From Ferdinandcohnia sp036965165 (GTDB lineage: Bacteria; Bacillota; Bacilli; Bacillales; Bacillaceae_L): DNA of 6,270 bases. The notes below the pieces were generated by a model. It was given only the letters and a program-made list of their open reading frames with translations. It made no database searches and had not been told where the DNA came from. The DNA lies in contig NZ_JBALOX010000227.1 in assembly GCF_036965165.1 (NCBI RefSeq), positions 1 to 6,270 on the forward strand, written 5' to 3'. Within the stretch, counting starts at the first letter, position 1. The number at the start of each line of letters is the position of its first letter. The position numbers and the translations under genes are program-made. Below, in pieces: positions 4,886-6,270 of the stretch.

Positions 4886-4906
4886 CTGTACCATGACAGA
4901 TGTACA
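4886..4906 (-). promoter_or_regulatory. Candidate MocR operator, mocR side
   Basis: CTGTACCAT (4886-4894) is the exact reverse complement of ATGGTACAG at 4984-4992. The same stretch also forms a dyad, TGTAC (4887-4891) and GTACA (4902-4906). It lies in the 5' leader of the MocR gene, immediately before its ribosome site, a place suited to autoregulation. Confidence 0.5.
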
Positions 4907-4945
4907 AAAAAATGGTTTATTTCATTGTTTGAACCCATTATTATT

Positions 4946-4972
4946 TTGATTATAACAGAACTGTATTTTAAT
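4946..4972 (+). promoter_or_regulatory. Weak candidate promoter of the EamA gene
   Basis: TTGATT (4946-4951) and TTTAAT (4967-4972) are separated by 15 nt. The boxes are imperfect and the spacing short. It overlaps the opposite MocR promoter, so the two could compete. Confidence 0.3.
4949..4957 (-). promoter_or_regulatory. Candidate extended -10 promoter of the MocR gene
   Basis: On the minus strand the sequence is TGTTATAAT, a perfect TATAAT with the TGn extension that can replace a poor -35 box; none is evident upstream. It would give a leader of roughly 75 nt containing the candidate operator at 4886-4906. Confidence 0.5.
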
Positions 4973-4983
4973 AAAAATTAAAA

Positions 4984-5001
4984 ATGGTACAGATGTGGTC
5001 C
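4984..5001 (+). promoter_or_regulatory. Candidate MocR operator, EamA side
   Basis: ATGGTACAG (4984-4992) repeats the mocR-side motif, and TGGTCC (4996-5001) follows one helical turn later (TGGTAC at 4985, TGGTCC at 4996). Direct repeats about one turn apart are usual for MocR regulators. It lies between the likely promoter and the ATG at 5028. Confidence 0.5.
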
Positions 5002-5027
5002 AAAATAATAAGATAGGGTGGGATAAG

Positions 5028-5930
5028 ATGCAGAGAGAAAACAGAGAGAAATTAGGATTATCGTTGGGATTAATAGGGGTTATTTGTTTTAGCTTAACAC
5101 TACCTTCTACAAGTATTGCAGTAGAGTATTTTGGAGCTACAGTTGTTGGTTTAGGAAGAACAGTTGTTGCTGCTATTTTAGTAGCTGTTGTATTGATTGT
5201 TAGAAAGGAAAAACTGCCTTCACTTCGACAATTTAAAAGTCTGGTGATTGTTGCTGTTGGTGCAGTTTTAGGATTTCCACTCCTAACTTCTTGGGCAATG
5301 GAATCTTTGCCTGTTTCTCATGGAGCGGTTGAATTAGCGCTGTTGCCATTAGCAACAACAGGATTTGCAATGTTAAGAGCAGGTGAAATCCCATCTCGCA
5401 AATTCTGGATTTCAAGCATAATTGGGTCTTTAGCTGTTATTGTGTATGCACTTCATCTTGGATTCGGTCAACTACAATTCGCAGATTTAGCTTTACTAGC
5501 AGCGGTGATTATACTTGGACTTAGTTATGCAGAGGGTGGGAGATTATCGAAAGAATTAGGTAGCTGGCAAGTGATTGCATGGTCAATTATGATTGGCGCT
5601 CCATTTTTCGTTATTCCAGTTGGACTAAACCTTTCAACAGAAATGCTCCATGCTCCTGCTGAAGCTTGGGTCAGTTTTATTTATCTCGCAGTGGTTAGTC
5701 AATTTCTAGCCTATGTTGCTTGGTATAGTGGAATGGCTATGGGTGGGATAGCAAGAGTAAGTCAACTTCAATATTTACAACCATTTTTGATGATTATATT
5801 TGCAACAGTATTTTTAGATGAATCCATCACATTTTTCACTATTATAATAGCGGTGATTGTTGTTATTTCTGTAATACTAGGAAAAAATGCTCCGATTTCC
5901 AAAAAAACATCTGTATCAGAGAAAAATTAA
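5028..5930 (+). CDS. EamA/DMT-family transporter
   Basis: A 300-residue integral membrane protein of the drug/metabolite transporter superfamily, with two EamA halves (about residues 8-142 and 150-287) and about ten membrane helices. Visible helices include LGLIGVICFSLTLPSTSIAV, VGLGRTVVAAILVAVVLIV, LALLAAVIILGLSYAEGG and IIIAVIVVISVIL. The paired-half signature LQYLQPFLMIIFATVFLDE near the end is typical of the family. An in-frame GTG at 4995 would add 11 polar residues, but GGGTGGG at 5016-5022 sits 5 nt before ATG 5028 and the GTG overlaps the candidate operator, so 5028 is preferred. The family exports amino acids, nucleobases or other small metabolites; the substrate cannot be read from sequence. 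It is divergent from the MocR gene, the usual partner arrangement, and probably co-transcribed with the PaiB-like gene. Confidence 0.9.
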   Translation: MQRENREKLGLSLGLIGVICFSLTLPSTSIAVEYFGATVVGLGRTVVAAILVAVVLIVRKEKLPSLRQFKSLVIVAVGAVLGFPLLTSWAMESLPVSHGAVELALLPLATTGFAMLRAGEIPSRKFWISSIIGSLAVIVYALHLGFGQLQFADLALLAAVIILGLSYAEGGRLSKELGSWQVIAWSIMIGAPFFVIPVGLNLSTEMLHAPAEAWVSFIYLAVVSQFLAYVAWYSGMAMGGIARVSQLQYLQPFLMIIFATVFLDESITFFTIIIAVIVVISVILGKNAPISKKTSVSEKN

Positions 5931-5971
5931 TTGCGTGTCCAATAAGAAAAGATTTCGAGAGGAGAAAAAAC

Positions 5972-6270
5972 ATGTATATTCCTGCACATTTTAAAATTAA
6001 GGAAGGAACAATTTCCTTCGATATTATGAAGGAACATAGTTTTGCGACTCTTTTTTCTCAACATAATGGAATGCCTTTTGCGACTCATTTACCGTTAATT
6101 TTAAACGAGGATCATTCATACTTATATGGACATTTTGCTCGTCCTAATCCTCAGTGGAAAGATATCAATAAACAAACCGTCTTAGCTATTTTTCATGGTC
6201 CGCATTGTTATATCTCCCCATCTTGGTATGAGACAAATAAAGCAGTACCAACATGGAATTATGTGACCGT
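5972..6270 (+). CDS. paiB: PaiB-type FMN-binding protein, 5' part
   Basis: The first 99 codons are present before the window ends (family length is about 200). AGAGGAG (5958-5964) precedes the ATG, and the gene starts 41 nt after the EamA stop with no terminator between, so an operon is likely. Recognisable PaiB motifs are MYIPAHFKI, FATLFSQHNGMPFATHLPL, YLYGHFARPNPQWKDI, GPHCYISPSWYE and VPTWNYV. The family is an FMN-binding split barrel related to pyridoxamine-phosphate oxidase. B. subtilis PaiB was described as a negative regulator of sporulation and protease genes. There it pairs with the acetyltransferase PaiA; here the upstream neighbour is a transporter instead. The symbol denotes family, not proven orthology. 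Confidence 0.88.
   Translation, partial: MYIPAHFKIKEGTISFDIMKEHSFATLFSQHNGMPFATHLPLILNEDHSYLYGHFARPNPQWKDINKQTVLAIFHGPHCYISPSWYETNKAVPTWNYVT

Noticed and set aside
4995..5027. GTG at 4995 as the EamA start
   Set aside because: There is no ribosome site before it and it overlaps the candidate operator. ATG 5028 has GGGTGGG 5 nt upstream.
5233..5415. Minus-strand open frame of 60 codons
   Set aside because: It lies wholly inside the clear EamA transporter gene on the other strand.

Overview
The window is low-GC DNA with purine-rich GGAGG ribosome sites and short exported or membrane proteins, including a DUF3888 protein and a lipoprotein. This points to a Bacillaceae chromosome (Bacillus or a close relative). 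It is a draft assembly with three runs of N (1109-1158, 2565-2588, 4354-4374). At least one N run has a length that is not true to the reading frame.

Left part (1-3290). The last codons of a gene, possibly a RidA/YjgF-type protein, are followed by a row of small genes. These are a soluble coiled-coil protein of unknown function (244-663, +), a small membrane protein split by a frameshift (804-1057, +), a DUF3888 exported protein whose signal peptide is split by a frameshift (1182-1564, -), a lipoprotein (1787-2485, +) and a protein with one N-terminal membrane anchor (2652-3206, +). Between them lies a family of intergenic hairpin elements in at least seven places. Each has an AACTAACGGGTGC-like left end and a variable terminator-type hairpin, and usually a right end resembling TTGAACTAACGGGGCAG plus TTTAGTTTAA. 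Three of the small genes take their TAA stop codon from the left end of an element. Two of the three N runs fall inside elements.

Right part (3300-6270). A strong bidirectional terminator (3311-3342) separates the two halves. From 3343 to 3500 I see only weak short hairpins. Then comes a MocR-type regulator (GntR winged helix plus PLP aminotransferase-like domain, 3501-4866, -), interrupted by the third N run. It is divergent from a ten-helix EamA/DMT transporter (5028-5930, +), which is followed after 41 nt by the start of a PaiB-type FMN-binding protein (5972 to the window end, +). The 160-nt divergent region carries a perfect 9-bp motif, ATGGTACAG, once on each strand and facing the two genes, as expected for a shared operator. 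The likely logic is a PLP-linked sensor controlling itself and an exporter/PaiB operon; the substrate is unknown.

No phage, transposase, CRISPR, rRNA or tRNA gene is visible. The most unusual features are the dense modular hairpin repeats that supply stop codons, and the two single-base frameshifts in the two genes that flank the first N run.
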